NCBI GenBank assembly: GCA_009692155.1
Contig: SHZW01000005.1
Coordinates: 1-64,000, forward strand
DNA length: 64,000 nt
From: Nitrospiraceae bacterium
Lineage (GTDB): Bacteria > Nitrospirota > Nitrospiria > Nitrospirales > Nitrospiraceae
Direction: 5' to 3'
Positions 1 through 7,676 of the stretch are shown in pieces. Under the pieces are notes generated by a model, which saw only the letters and a list, made by a program, of their open reading frames with translations, did not search any database and was not told the origin of the DNA. Every line of letters begins with the position of its first letter. Position 1 is the first letter of the stretch. A program made the translations under genes and the position numbers.

Positions 1-44
1 AAAATTTTCGCTCGGATTTCGGCAACCCGGACTAAATGGATCAT

Positions 45-69
45 TCAATTCAGCAAATTTTTGAATTGA
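45..69. promoter_or_regulatory. Inverted repeat upstream of the oxidoreductase
   Basis: TCAATTCA and TGAATTGA are separated by nine bases, about 37 bp before the ATG at 107. The position would suit a regulator operator, but no -35/-10 pair is convincing and the regulator is not in the window. It belongs to the AT-rich foreign left end. Confidence 0.3.
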
Positions 70-106
70 GATTTAAAGTCTCAATGTTTGCAAAAAGGAG
101 AGTTCA

Positions 107-618
107 ATGAAAGCAATTACGATCGAAAAATTTGGTGGACCAGAGGTTCTTAAGATGAACACTGTACCCACTCCCATCCCCCTAGATAATGAAGTACGCA
201 TCAAAATATCTTATGCCGCTATAAATCCTGTGGATTGGAAGATCCGCGAAGGCCATTTAGCAGATATGATTCCCCATCATTTTCCATTGATCCTTGGTTG
301 GGATCTAGCAGGTGTTATTGATTCGGTTGGAAGAAATGTGAAATTGTTCAAAGTGGGTGACAAGGTTTACTCTTACGCACGAAAACCTGAGGTTCAGTGG
401 GGAACCTATGCTGAGTACATTACATTGGATGAGTCGATGGTAAGTTTGATTCCAAAATCATTAACCGAAGAGCAATCGGCCACGATTCCCTTGGTTGGCT
501 TAACAGCTTGGCAAGCCCTCCATGACTTTTCTCAAATAAAAGAAGGTATGACGGTATTGGTTCTGGGCGGCGCGGGCGGTGTCGGTGGATTTGCAATTCA
601 ATTTGCTAAAGCTGCGGG
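107..618 (+). pseudogene. NADP-dependent oxidoreductase (quinone oxidoreductase-like MDR), 3' truncated
   Basis: This is the N-terminal half of a medium-chain dehydrogenase/reductase of the zinc-independent quinone oxidoreductase type. Visible are the GroES-like domain with AAINPVDWKIREG and the start of the Rossmann fold with VLGGAGGVGG. A strong ribosome site (AAAAAGGAGAG) precedes the ATG. Homologues run to about 310-330 residues, but this reading stops matching after about residue 170 (FAKAAGA), and the ORF then reads into out-of-frame cyclase sequence until a stop at 700. Base composition and codon use (AT-rich third positions) differ sharply from everything downstream. Either the gene was cut by recombination or the contig is chimeric here. 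Confidence 0.7.
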
Positions 619-1925
619 CGCCACGACTCTACGACATCCCATCGCTGGATCAGCGGATCGTCAGCCGGCTGCTCCGGCATCTGACGGAGGCGGGCGATGA
701 GGACGTCGTCCGGATGCAGCCCTATGCGCTAGCTGCCCGCTGGGATACGTCGCGACTCGACACCCTCCGTGTCTGTCTTTACGCCACGAAAGCAGGCCTG
801 CTGGGACTCATGTGGGAATTGCTTTGTCCCAACTGCCGGGTTCCCAAGCTGGAACCGGATACGCTGAGCCTGGTGCCTCCGAAGTTTCACTGCGATACCT
901 GCGGGATCGATTATCAGGCGAATCTCGACCGGTACGTGGAACTGCGGTTTCGCGTCCATCCTGCCATCCGCGCCGCCCACGACGCTGTCTATTGCTTCGG
1001 CGGTCCCTACAATGCGCCGCACATTCTCATCCAGCACCTGCTTAAGCCCGGCGAGACGTTCGACGCCTCCATGCTCCTTGGGGCTGAGGACTACCGGATC
1101 CGTGTTCTGCGCCTGAACCATGTCGTGACGCTGTCGCCGGTACCCGGGGCCCGGCCGGATGGCCTGACGGTTGTCTACCGCGACGGAAGTTGGAGCCAAT
1201 CTGACGCCTCCTTCGCGCCGGGTCCCGTGTCATGGCGATGGGAGAACCGGTCGTCGAAGACCATCGCAGTAGTGCTGGAGCGCCTGCGGTGGGATGATCA
1301 GGCGGTGCCGGCGGCGGCAGTCACCACGATGCAGGAATTTCGCGATCTGTTCGGTTCGGAGGTGCTCGCGCCGGAGCAGGACATCAGTGTGGAATCGATC
1401 ACGATCCTGTTTAGCGACCTGCGGGAATCCACGCGCCTGTACGAGGAGACGGGCGACGCGCCGGCCTACGGCCACGTGCGCCGCCACTTCGAGTTTGCAA
1501 AGGAACGGATCGCGCAATGCGGAGGCGCGCTGGTGAAAACCATCGGTGACGCTGTCATGGCGGCCTTCCATCAGCCCGCCGACGCGGTGCGCTGCGGCCT
1601 GCTGATCCAGCGCGACCTGCCGGCGTTCAACCGGCGCTGGCCGGACCGGAAACCGCTGGTGATGCGGCTGGGCGTGCATGACGGGCCGGTCATTGCGATC
1701 AACGCCAATGGGCGCCCGGATTACTTTGGACGGACCGTCAACATCGCCGCCCGCCTGTTACGCGAAAGTCAGGGCGGCGACGTCGTGCTGGCAAAAGCGC
1801 TGGCGGAAGACCCGCGCGTACGGGAGGCACTGGAACGCGAACAGGCCACCGTCATTCAGGAATGGTCGCCGACATTGCGCGGCATCAGCGAGCCGTTGAC
1901 AATCCAACGCATCACGCCGTCATAA
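615..1925 (+). pseudogene. Adenylate/guanylate cyclase, 5' truncated at the junction
   Basis: This is the remainder of a class III nucleotide cyclase. An N-terminal region resembling the DUF5939 type contains a zinc-ribbon-like CPNCRVPK and CDTCGID pair. The C-terminal catalytic domain (about residues 265-440 of the ORF) contains ILFSDLRESTRLYEE, GGALVKTIGDAVMAAF and RLGVHDGP, which include the metal-binding aspartates and the dimer-interface segments, so it would make cAMP. The GTG at 579 given by the ORF track lies inside the foreign oxidoreductase sequence, so the true start is lost. Cyclase sequence begins near 615 (RAPRLYDIPSLDQ). The 3' end is intact and followed by a palindromic repeat. 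Confidence 0.75.
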
Positions 1926-1935
1926 TAGGCACGAG

Positions 1936-2015
1936 TCGAAAAGTCAGAAAGTCGTCAAGTCATCAAGTCAGAATGTCTTAGGACTTTCAGACTTTTGACT
2001 TTATGACTTTGGACT
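1936..2015. repeat. GACTTT/AAGTC palindromic intergenic repeat, copy A
   Basis: The left arm consists of 8-10 nt units ending in AAGTC, and the right arm of complementary GACTTT units, so the whole can fold into a long imperfect hairpin. It lies between the cyclase and the pterin dehydratase and ends only a few bases before the latter's ribosome site. Related copies lie at about 11989, 14755, 27676 and 39500. Confidence 0.8.
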
Positions 2016-2031
2016 GTACGGAGGTGGCGTT

Positions 2032-2379
2032 ATGAGCTTGGCGGATAACAAATGCGTGCCGTGCCGCGGCGGCGTGCCGCCGGTGGAGAAAGCCAGGGCG
2101 GACGAGCTGCTCAAACAACTGGGCCGTGGGTGGAGCCTGAATCAGAAGGGCCACCTGGAACGGCTCTACACCTTCAAGGATTTCGCGCAGGCGCTGGCCT
2201 TCGTGAACAAGGTGGGCGCCGTGGCTGAAACGGAGGGGCACCACCCCGATCTCTACCTCGCCTGGGGTAAGTGCGGGGTCGAGATCTGGACCCACAAGAT
2301 CAACGGCCTGACGGAAAGTGATTTCTACATGGCCGCGAAGGCGGACCGGGAGTTCGAGCCGTTCCGCACCATTGCCTGA
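2032..2379 (+). CDS. phhB: 4a-hydroxytetrahydrobiopterin dehydratase
   Basis: Pterin-4a-carbinolamine dehydratase of 115 residues, the normal family length. It dehydrates 4a-hydroxytetrahydrobiopterin in pterin recycling. The signature is clear: AVAETEGHHPDLYL supplies the catalytic His-His-Pro, followed by the conserved tryptophan and histidine in VEIWTHKINGLTESD. A good ribosome site (ACGGAGG) sits 8-9 bases before the ATG. No aromatic amino acid hydroxylase is in the window, so the physiological partner is unclear; in many bacteria the protein acts in other pterin pathways. Confidence 0.93.
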   Translation: MSLADNKCVPCRGGVPPVEKARADELLKQLGRGWSLNQKGHLERLYTFKDFAQALAFVNKVGAVAETEGHHPDLYLAWGKCGVEIWTHKINGLTESDFYMAAKADREFEPFRTIA

Positions 2380-2431
2380 GGACATTTCGTTCTCTGGCAC
2401 GGGGGAACCAACAAAGGAGGAGTTTGCCAGG

Positions 2432-3037
2432 ATAGCGACATTACGGGTGGCGCTGATCGCTGCAATGTGCCTGGGCCTTGCCGGGTTCGCCATTGCGGGC
2501 GAAAAGGGGACGAAAAAATCTGGAGGCGGGAAAGATCTCAAGGCGATGTCCCAGGAAGATCAAATCAAGCTGGCCTTGAGCGCGGCACCGTCACGTATCT
2601 CCCAAGGCGCCGCTGTGCTGCTGCCGGATAAAGACGGCAAGCTGGTGGAAGTGAAGAAGGGCACCAACGGCTTCACCTGCATTCCCACTGTGAATAACCG
2701 GCCCGCCGAGCCGGACCCCATGTGTTTCGACGCGGCCGTGGGCCAGTGGGTGGATGCATTGGTGAACAAGAAGGACAAGCCGGGCAACACGGTGCCGGGT
2801 ATTTCGTACATGGCGCGCGGTGGTTATCACTGGGAGAAGGACGGGAAGATATTGATGGAAGAAGTGCCAGGCGCCAAACTCGTCAAGGAGCCGCCTCACT
2901 GGATGATGATGTGGCCGTTTGACTCTAAAGAAACCAGGCTTCCCACGCTCCCGAATCCATCCGGTGTCTATATCATGTTTGACGGATCGCCATTTGCGCA
3001 CCTGATGGTGTATCAGGACCCGAACAAGATGAAGTAA
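2432..3037 (+). CDS. Secreted hypothetical protein, possible non-canonical start
   Basis: A protein of about 201 residues with an N-terminal signal peptide (LRVALIAAMCLGLAGFAIAG) and a soluble domain rich in Pro, Trp and Met (PPHWMMMWPFDSKETRL). It matches no family I can name; homologues seem likely in related genomes. The ORF track begins upstream at 2318, but that part overlaps phhB in another frame and is unlikely to be translated. A strong AAAGGAGG at 2414-2420 points to initiation at the ATA at 2432; the alternative is GTG at 2447, which would shorten the signal peptide. Function unknown. Confidence 0.7.
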   Translation: MATLRVALIAAMCLGLAGFAIAGEKGTKKSGGGKDLKAMSQEDQIKLALSAAPSRISQGAAVLLPDKDGKLVEVKKGTNGFTCIPTVNNRPAEPDPMCFDAAVGQWVDALVNKKDKPGNTVPGISYMARGGYHWEKDGKILMEEVPGAKLVKEPPHWMMMWPFDSKETRLPTLPNPSGVYIMFDGSPFAHLMVYQDPNKMK

Positions 3038-3152
3038 CGATCAGTGGCGTGAGGCGCACCGGTTAAGGCTGGTGCGCCTTGCTGTTTACTGTTGGCAAGG
3101 GAGAGGCAGTCGGTTCGGCGTCGGGCTCCTTCCTCGCGTAGGAGAGGTGAAT

Positions 3153-3734
3153 ATGCGCAGAGTCGCTCTGGTCATGTTTCTGATCGGTCTGATCGCGGTG
3201 GCGGCGTCCGCCCAGACCGCGCTGCATGTTCCGGAGAACGCCACCTCGCAGCAACCGTTCATCAGCACAGGTCTGCCGCAATCCACGGTTGTGCAGGGCC
3301 GTTTTTTCTCCCTCATGGTTCCGAAAGACTGGACGGTCTCGTCCATCGGTCCCACCGCGCAATTTCTGGACGACATTACGGTCACCGTCGGCCTCGATCC
3401 CCGGCTTGACCACACGTACCTTGGGCTACACACCTTCAAACAGTCGGCCCGCTACACGATCGAGGAAAAGTTCGCCAGGGAGAAGGGGAAGCTGGCGGCA
3501 TCGGATAAACTGTCGCAGGAAACGTGGCAGGGCAGGAAATGGATCGTGAAGGAATACGCCTGCCAGAGCCGCGTGCCGCAGTCGGCCGCGCTCTGCTGGA
3601 CGGCGTGGATCTATGTGGAGAACAAGCGCGTCGGCATTCTGACCGCTTCGACGCCGGCCTCGCTGGCCGCCCGCTACGCAGACCCCCTGCGGACGATGAT
3701 GCAGAGCGTGAAGTTTCACCCGCCCAGCCGGTAG
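3153..3734 (+). CDS. Secreted hypothetical protein
   Basis: A protein of 193 residues starting at an ATG preceded by GGAGAGG. The signal peptide (MRRVALVMFLIGLIAVAASAQT) has an AxA-like cleavage site. The mature part contains FFSLMVPKDWTV and a C-terminal pattern like periplasmic proteins that carry a user-defined PsbP/DUF1795-like fold, though this is only a resemblance. Two cysteines (ACQSRVPQSAALCW) could form a disulphide. The ORF track's longer start at 3072 is upstream of the ribosome site. Function unknown. Confidence 0.75.
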   Translation: MRRVALVMFLIGLIAVAASAQTALHVPENATSQQPFISTGLPQSTVVQGRFFSLMVPKDWTVSSIGPTAQFLDDITVTVGLDPRLDHTYLGLHTFKQSARYTIEEKFAREKGKLAASDKLSQETWQGRKWIVKEYACQSRVPQSAALCWTAWIYVENKRVGILTASTPASLAARYADPLRTMMQSVKFHPPSR

Positions 3735-3760
3735 CGTGCCCGCGCGGGTCCGACAGGATG

Positions 3761-4093
3761 TTACATCGAGAGCTTCTGTGCGACGTTTCTCATCTGCACG
3801 CCGTGGACGAGCGAGGCGCCGCCGCGGATGGCGCAGGCCACGTGGACCGCTTCCGTCATCTCCTCGACATTTGAGCCTTTTTCCAGACTTGCCTGCGTGT
3901 AGGCGTCGATGCAATAGGGACATTGCACCGTGTGGGAAACGGCCAGCGCGATGAGCGCCTTTTCCCGCTCCGTCAACGCGCCCTCCTTGAACACGGCCCC
4001 GTAGTAGGCCATGAATTTATCCCACAGATCCTTGTTCCCCTTGCCCATGTCGGCGAACTTGCCGAGATCGTGAGGGTGGTAGTAGGTCTCCAT
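3761..4093 (-). CDS. Carboxymuconolactone decarboxylase/AhpD-like protein
   Basis: A protein of 110 residues of the AhpD-like superfamily with the redox CxxC motif in SHTVQCPYCIDAY followed by the usual histidine later (VHGVQMRN). The start METYYHPHDLGKF and the GGASLVHGVQMRN ending resemble the peroxidase-like protein linked to arsenosugar biosynthesis, normally found beside the radical SAM enzyme ArsS. No such enzyme is adjacent here, so the arsenic link is inference only. The ATG follows AAAGGAGATAGAG, a good ribosome site. It is convergent with the secreted protein to its left. Confidence 0.85.
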   Translation of the reverse strand: METYYHPHDLGKFADMGKGNKDLWDKFMAYYGAVFKEGALTEREKALIALAVSHTVQCPYCIDAYTQASLEKGSNVEEMTEAVHVACAIRGGASLVHGVQMRNVAQKLSM

Positions 4094-4130
4094 ACTCTAT
4101 CTCCTTTTATTGGATTGCCTGGTGGTGGAG

Positions 4131-4316
4131 ATACGCGCTGAACGCGGAACTATGAACGATGAACTACGAGCCGAACGATGAACGAGGAACTATGAGCGAT
4201 GAACTAGAAGAGAAATAGAAGAATCTGTTCTCTTCAAAGATCTTCGCACTACGTTCACACTTCATCGCTGTCGCTTCAACATTCATCGTTCAGCGTTCAT
4301 ACTTCATCGTTGCTAT
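4131..4316. repeat. Imperfect inverted repeat of GAACGATGAAC units
   Basis: The left half carries several GATGAAC/GAACTATGA units and the right half their complements (TTCATCGTTCAGCGTTCAT), giving a large imperfect hairpin. A related string occurs at about 6788 inside the 5' end of the DUF1302 gene. It fills the gap upstream of the AhpD-like gene; no gene is seen in it. Confidence 0.6.
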
Positions 4317-4582
4317 GCGGTGCCCGGCTTGTCCGGTTCGGTTTCTGCGAGAATTTCGGTAAAGCGGCTGCCGACGATGGTCGTGACCCTGGCCATCAAC
4401 TCCGTGACCTCTTTCAATTCTCCTGGTTGTAAATCCTGTTTGAGTTGCGGGTGCACGGCCCATTGCGCGGAGACCTGTTTTCCATCGCGGGCAATCAGGA
4501 CGCGCAGCAGCTCGACATCATTGGCGACGGGCTGGCCGTTTCCGGATTTGCCCGGTTGATCTGGCGTGTGTTTCGTGGCCAT
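4313..4582 (-). CDS. Hypothetical protein
   Basis: A small soluble protein of 89 residues, not recognised. The central part (NDVELLRVLIARDGKQVSAQW ... LKEVTELMARVTTIVGSRF) reads as amphipathic helices, and the ends are Pro/Gly-rich and probably disordered. It lies 24 bp downstream of the inositol monophosphatase on the same strand and may be co-transcribed. Third-position GC bias supports coding on this strand over the antisense ORF. Confidence 0.6.
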   Translation of the reverse strand: MATKHTPDQPGKSGNGQPVANDVELLRVLIARDGKQVSAQWAVHPQLKQDLQPGELKEVTELMARVTTIVGSRFTEILAETEPDKPGTA

Positions 4583-4606
4583 CTCACATGCTCTGCGCAG
4601 GGCTCA

Positions 4607-5440
4607 TCATACCGAAGGCCGGTTCAGGACTTCCACCATCTCGTGGTGGATCAGACTGTTGCTGGCCAGGAGTTCAATGCCATAAATCGAAAAGGGCCCG
4701 CCCTTGAAGTCGCTCATGTACCCGCCCGCTTCGGCGACCATCAGCGATCCCGCCGCCGTGTCCCAGGGATTGAGCTTCAGCTCCCAGAAGTCGTCGAACC
4801 GGCCACAGGCAACGTAGCAGAGATCGATCGCGGCGGCGCCCATGCGGCGCATCCCCTGCGCGCGGAGCGCGAAGTTGGCGAAGTGGTCGAGGTTGTTCTG
4901 CTTGCTGACACGAATATCGTAGGCGAAGCCGGTCACGAGCAGCGCCCCGTCGAGCTTGGGCGTACGCGAGACGTGAATCGGCCTGCCGTTCAGCGTCGCG
5001 CCGCCGCCGGCTTCGCCGACGAACATCTCCTGCCTTGTCGGATCGAACACGACGCCCAGAACGCACCGGCCCTGGTATTCCACGCCGATCGAGACGGCGT
5101 AGGCCGGAAAGCCGTGCGCAAAGTTGGTCGTGCCGTCGAGTGGATCGATGATCCATTTGTATGGTGATTTTTTTCCGGCCTGCCCGCGTTCCTCGGCCAG
5201 AGTTTCGTGGTCGGGGAATGCCAGGCCGATCGCATCCACGATCGCCTGCTCCGAATGCGTATCCGCATCGGTGACGAGATTGAGCGCGTCCTTGTGCTCG
5301 ACGCGGAAGCCGTTTTTTGCGTACTCGCTCAGAATCGCGCCGGCCTGGCGTGCGGCCTCAACCGCGACGGTCTTGATCCGCTCGCGAGTCGAACGGTCTG
5401 GAATCTGATCGGTTGCCTGCTGCGACATGGGCAGGATCAT
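4607..5440 (-). CDS. suhB: Inositol-1-monophosphatase family protein
   Basis: Mg2+-dependent phosphatase of the inositol monophosphatase/SuhB family, 277 residues, normal length. Visible metal-site motifs are ETLAEERG (the glutamate), WIIDPLDGTTNFAHG (the DPLDGT signature), and the second motif NPWDTAAGSLMVAEAGG near the C-terminus. It should hydrolyse inositol phosphates or related sugar phosphates; in some bacteria it also modulates transcription antitermination. The start is uncertain: ATG at 5440 or the ATG four codons later (MSQQATDQ). It stands alone with the small hypothetical gene downstream. Confidence 0.92.
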   Translation of the reverse strand: MILPMSQQATDQIPDRSTRERIKTVAVEAARQAGAILSEYAKNGFRVEHKDALNLVTDADTHSEQAIVDAIGLAFPDHETLAEERGQAGKKSPYKWIIDPLDGTTNFAHGFPAYAVSIGVEYQGRCVLGVVFDPTRQEMFVGEAGGGATLNGRPIHVSRTPKLDGALLVTGFAYDIRVSKQNNLDHFANFALRAQGMRRMGAAAIDLCYVACGRFDDFWELKLNPWDTAAGSLMVAEAGGYMSDFKGGPFSIYGIELLASNSLIHHEMVEVLNRPSV

Positions 5441-5497
5441 AACATAATGCCACGGCCCTGCCTCGAGCCTCGCGCCCAGAGCCTCGGGCCTTCCTGT

Positions 5498-6850
5498 TCA
5501 AAACGTCGCGCGGAGTTCAGCGAAGAACGCCGTGTTCTGCTCAAGGAAGCCATAGATGGACTGTTTGCGGCCACCGTAGATATCCACGCCGGTGAAGCCC
5601 TTCCAGGTATCGGTGAAAGCGTAGGCGACCGAGGGGCGCAGGAAAAAACTGGCCCGGTTAACCTCGAAGACGCCGAGCATCTCCGCTTCCAGCGTCTTGT
5701 TCCACGCCGTCGCCTTGATCCGCCCACTGAAGCCCTCCTGCACGCGGTCCATCTGCTGGTTGAAGATCACGTTCAGCACCGCGGTGTTCCGCACCACGGG
5801 GTCCTGGAACTGGAACACGTCTTTGAAGTTGATGATGAGGCGCTGGTAGGCCTGGAGATTGACGTTGAGATCCTCCGTGACGTCATGGTCCACACCGAGC
5901 ACGTAGTACACGTAGGGATTCTTGATGAACGGGTCGCTGCCGTCGGGGTTCTGCGTGTGCACGTACGCACCCTCGCCGCGCACCCCGAAGCGGCCGAAGT
6001 TCCTCGCGAAGTCGGCGCCGACCATGTGAATGCGGGTGTGCTCCAGAACCGTCTGCGTCGGGCTAAGCGGGACTCCGATGGGAAACAGATCCCGTCCGTA
6101 GTAGTAGCTGAGGGACCAGTCCGTCTCGCCCCCCGTCTGATCGAGCTTGGCCGCGAAGCCCTGGTCCGTCCAGTCGCCATTCGAGCGCTTGTTTTGCGTG
6201 AGCTGGAAGCCCGGCTGCGCCGACAGCGGGAGCGTGGTCGGATTAAAAATCGGGAGCCAGATCGTCGAGAGCGTGTAGTTGCCGCGGTAGAAATTGGCCT
6301 TGAGCGAGTAGGTGCCGATCCGACGCTCTTCCTCGTCCTTGGCGGACAGCAGTGTGAAGTCTTTCGGCGTCAGGACATCGGTCGGGTTGAGGGCATCGGC
6401 CCGTCCCCAGAGAATGTTCTGCTTGCCGATCCGAACGTCGATGTTGCCGAAGTAGAAGTTTCCGTAGCCCTCCAGCAGCCGTCCGCTGAACCCGCTTGAC
6501 TCGCGCAGGTTCTGGTCGGTGATGCGGACCTCGACTTTGCCGTCGCCCCAGGTTCCGAACTTGGGCAGGGCTTTGGGTTGGATCGTCAGGCCTGGCAGGC
6601 TGCGCTGACTGTCGAGCTGCTTGGACGCGGAATAGTAGTCGGCGCGGATGAAGCCACCCAGGCCAAGCCGGTCCACCCAGGACGGGCGCGATTGTTGCTC
6701 TTCTTCCGGAACCGGTGCGGGGTCGAGACCGGGATCAGCGGCACCGGCCAGCGTGGGCCAGGCCAGCATAACAACGAGGAATGCAAAACGATGAACGATG
6801 AATTGCAGCCGGCGCGAGACACGAGGCGCGAGGCACGAGACGAGGGTCAT
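5498..6850 (-). CDS. DUF1302-type outer-membrane beta-barrel protein
   Basis: A protein of 450 residues with a signal peptide (VVMLAWPTLAGA) and the DUF1302-like signature IGKQNILWGRADALNPTD. Alternating hydrophobic strands run to a C-terminal phenylalanine (ELRATF), which fits a Bam-inserted outer-membrane barrel. It is the last gene of a three-gene set with an RND permease and a LolA-like protein; such sets are thought to move hydrophobic compounds or lipids across the envelope. The start ATG overlaps the stop of the LolA-like gene (ATGA). The first roughly 25 codons come from intergenic-type repeats (CTCGCGCC and TTCATCGTT strings), so the N-terminus may be recent. Confidence 0.85.
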   Translation of the reverse strand: MTLVSCLAPRVSRRLQFIVHRFAFLVVMLAWPTLAGAADPGLDPAPVPEEEQQSRPSWVDRLGLGGFIRADYYSASKQLDSQRSLPGLTIQPKALPKFGTWGDGKVEVRITDQNLRESSGFSGRLLEGYGNFYFGNIDVRIGKQNILWGRADALNPTDVLTPKDFTLLSAKDEEERRIGTYSLKANFYRGNYTLSTIWLPIFNPTTLPLSAQPGFQLTQNKRSNGDWTDQGFAAKLDQTGGETDWSLSYYYGRDLFPIGVPLSPTQTVLEHTRIHMVGADFARNFGRFGVRGEGAYVHTQNPDGSDPFIKNPYVYYVLGVDHDVTEDLNVNLQAYQRLIINFKDVFQFQDPVVRNTAVLNVIFNQQMDRVQEGFSGRIKATAWNKTLEAEMLGVFEVNRASFFLRPSVAYAFTDTWKGFTGVDIYGGRKQSIYGFLEQNTAFFAELRATF

Positions 6851-7659
6851 TTCTCCCGTTCAAGATAGCGCGTCGAGAAGAAGTCCTCCCCGACCGGCTT
6901 CTTGGTGTCGAGGTTTTCGAAGATCAGGAGCGTGCTGTGTCCGGTCTGGTGGTTTTTGACCTCCCGCTTCAGCGCCCACCATTTATGCGTGGCGGCATCG
7001 ACCTCGACGATCTCCGGGATGACCATCGTTTTGAGTGGCCGCCCGGCGGTATCCATATAGTCAACTTTCTTTTCCATGAAATTGCTCTTGCGGATCCAGG
7101 CGGTCTTCTTCCCGTAGCCATAGTCCTTCTTGATCTGTTCGGAAGCCGGGACGGAGTCGATCACCCAGCAGTCCTCGCCGTCGAGGGCTTCGCTTTTCAC
7201 GATGGTATGCTTGTAGGTGTCGACGACCGGTTGAAGAATATCACCGTAGGAGATATCCGAACCGACGAAACTGTCCCGTTTGTTGTTGGCAACCAGCCGC
7301 CGGACTTTCTTCAGCGCCGGCAGGTAGATCCACATGTCGTCCTCGCCGTCATAGTGTTGCACTTGCAGATAGCCGGTGCCTTCGACGTCGCCCGGCTGGA
7401 GGAACCGGATCATGATCTTGCCGTCGATGCCGTTCGGCTGCAGCAGATTCACGCTGCGGGTCTTCCGGACCCGCTGCTGGCCTTTGTCGTTGGTCAGGGT
7501 CATGGTGCTGTCATTGAGCATGTGCTTGATCTTGGTCACATAGAAATTCTTTTCGATGATGTCGCGGGCCGACGGCTCCTCCGCCGATGACGATGCGGCC
7601 ATGAGAGCGGCACCGATCAGCATGATGGCAACGAAGATGTGTTTCGATGTCGGTCTCAT
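6847..7659 (-). CDS. Outer membrane lipoprotein-sorting (LolA-like) protein
   Basis: A periplasmic protein of 270 residues with signal peptide (FVAIMLIGAALMAASSSAEE). The body has the LolA/LolB-like fold pattern seen in proteins paired with RND permeases: KIMIRFLQPGDVEGTGYL, DDMWIYLPALKKVRRL, and DISYGDILQP. It probably carries a lipid or hydrophobic ligand between the inner-membrane RND protein and the outer-membrane DUF1302 protein. It starts 17 bp after the RND stop behind AAAGGACT and overlaps the next gene by ATGA, so the three are almost certainly one operon. Confidence 0.88.
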   Translation of the reverse strand: MRPTSKHIFVAIMLIGAALMAASSSAEEPSARDIIEKNFYVTKIKHMLNDSTMTLTNDKGQQRVRKTRSVNLLQPNGIDGKIMIRFLQPGDVEGTGYLQVQHYDGEDDMWIYLPALKKVRRLVANNKRDSFVGSDISYGDILQPVVDTYKHTIVKSEALDGEDCWVIDSVPASEQIKKDYGYGKKTAWIRKSNFMEKKVDYMDTAGRPLKTMVIPEIVEVDAATHKWWALKREVKNHQTGHSTLLIFENLDTKKPVGEDFFSTRYLEREK

Positions 7660-7676
7660 AATCAGTCCTTTCGTGT

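Noticed and set aside
3761-4093. Arsenosugar biosynthesis role for the AhpD-like protein
   Set aside because: The N-terminal pattern fits, but no arsS or other ars gene is near, so only the family is called.
5207-6499. 430-residue plus-strand ORF
   Set aside because: Antisense to suhB and the DUF1302 gene; no ribosome site or family features.
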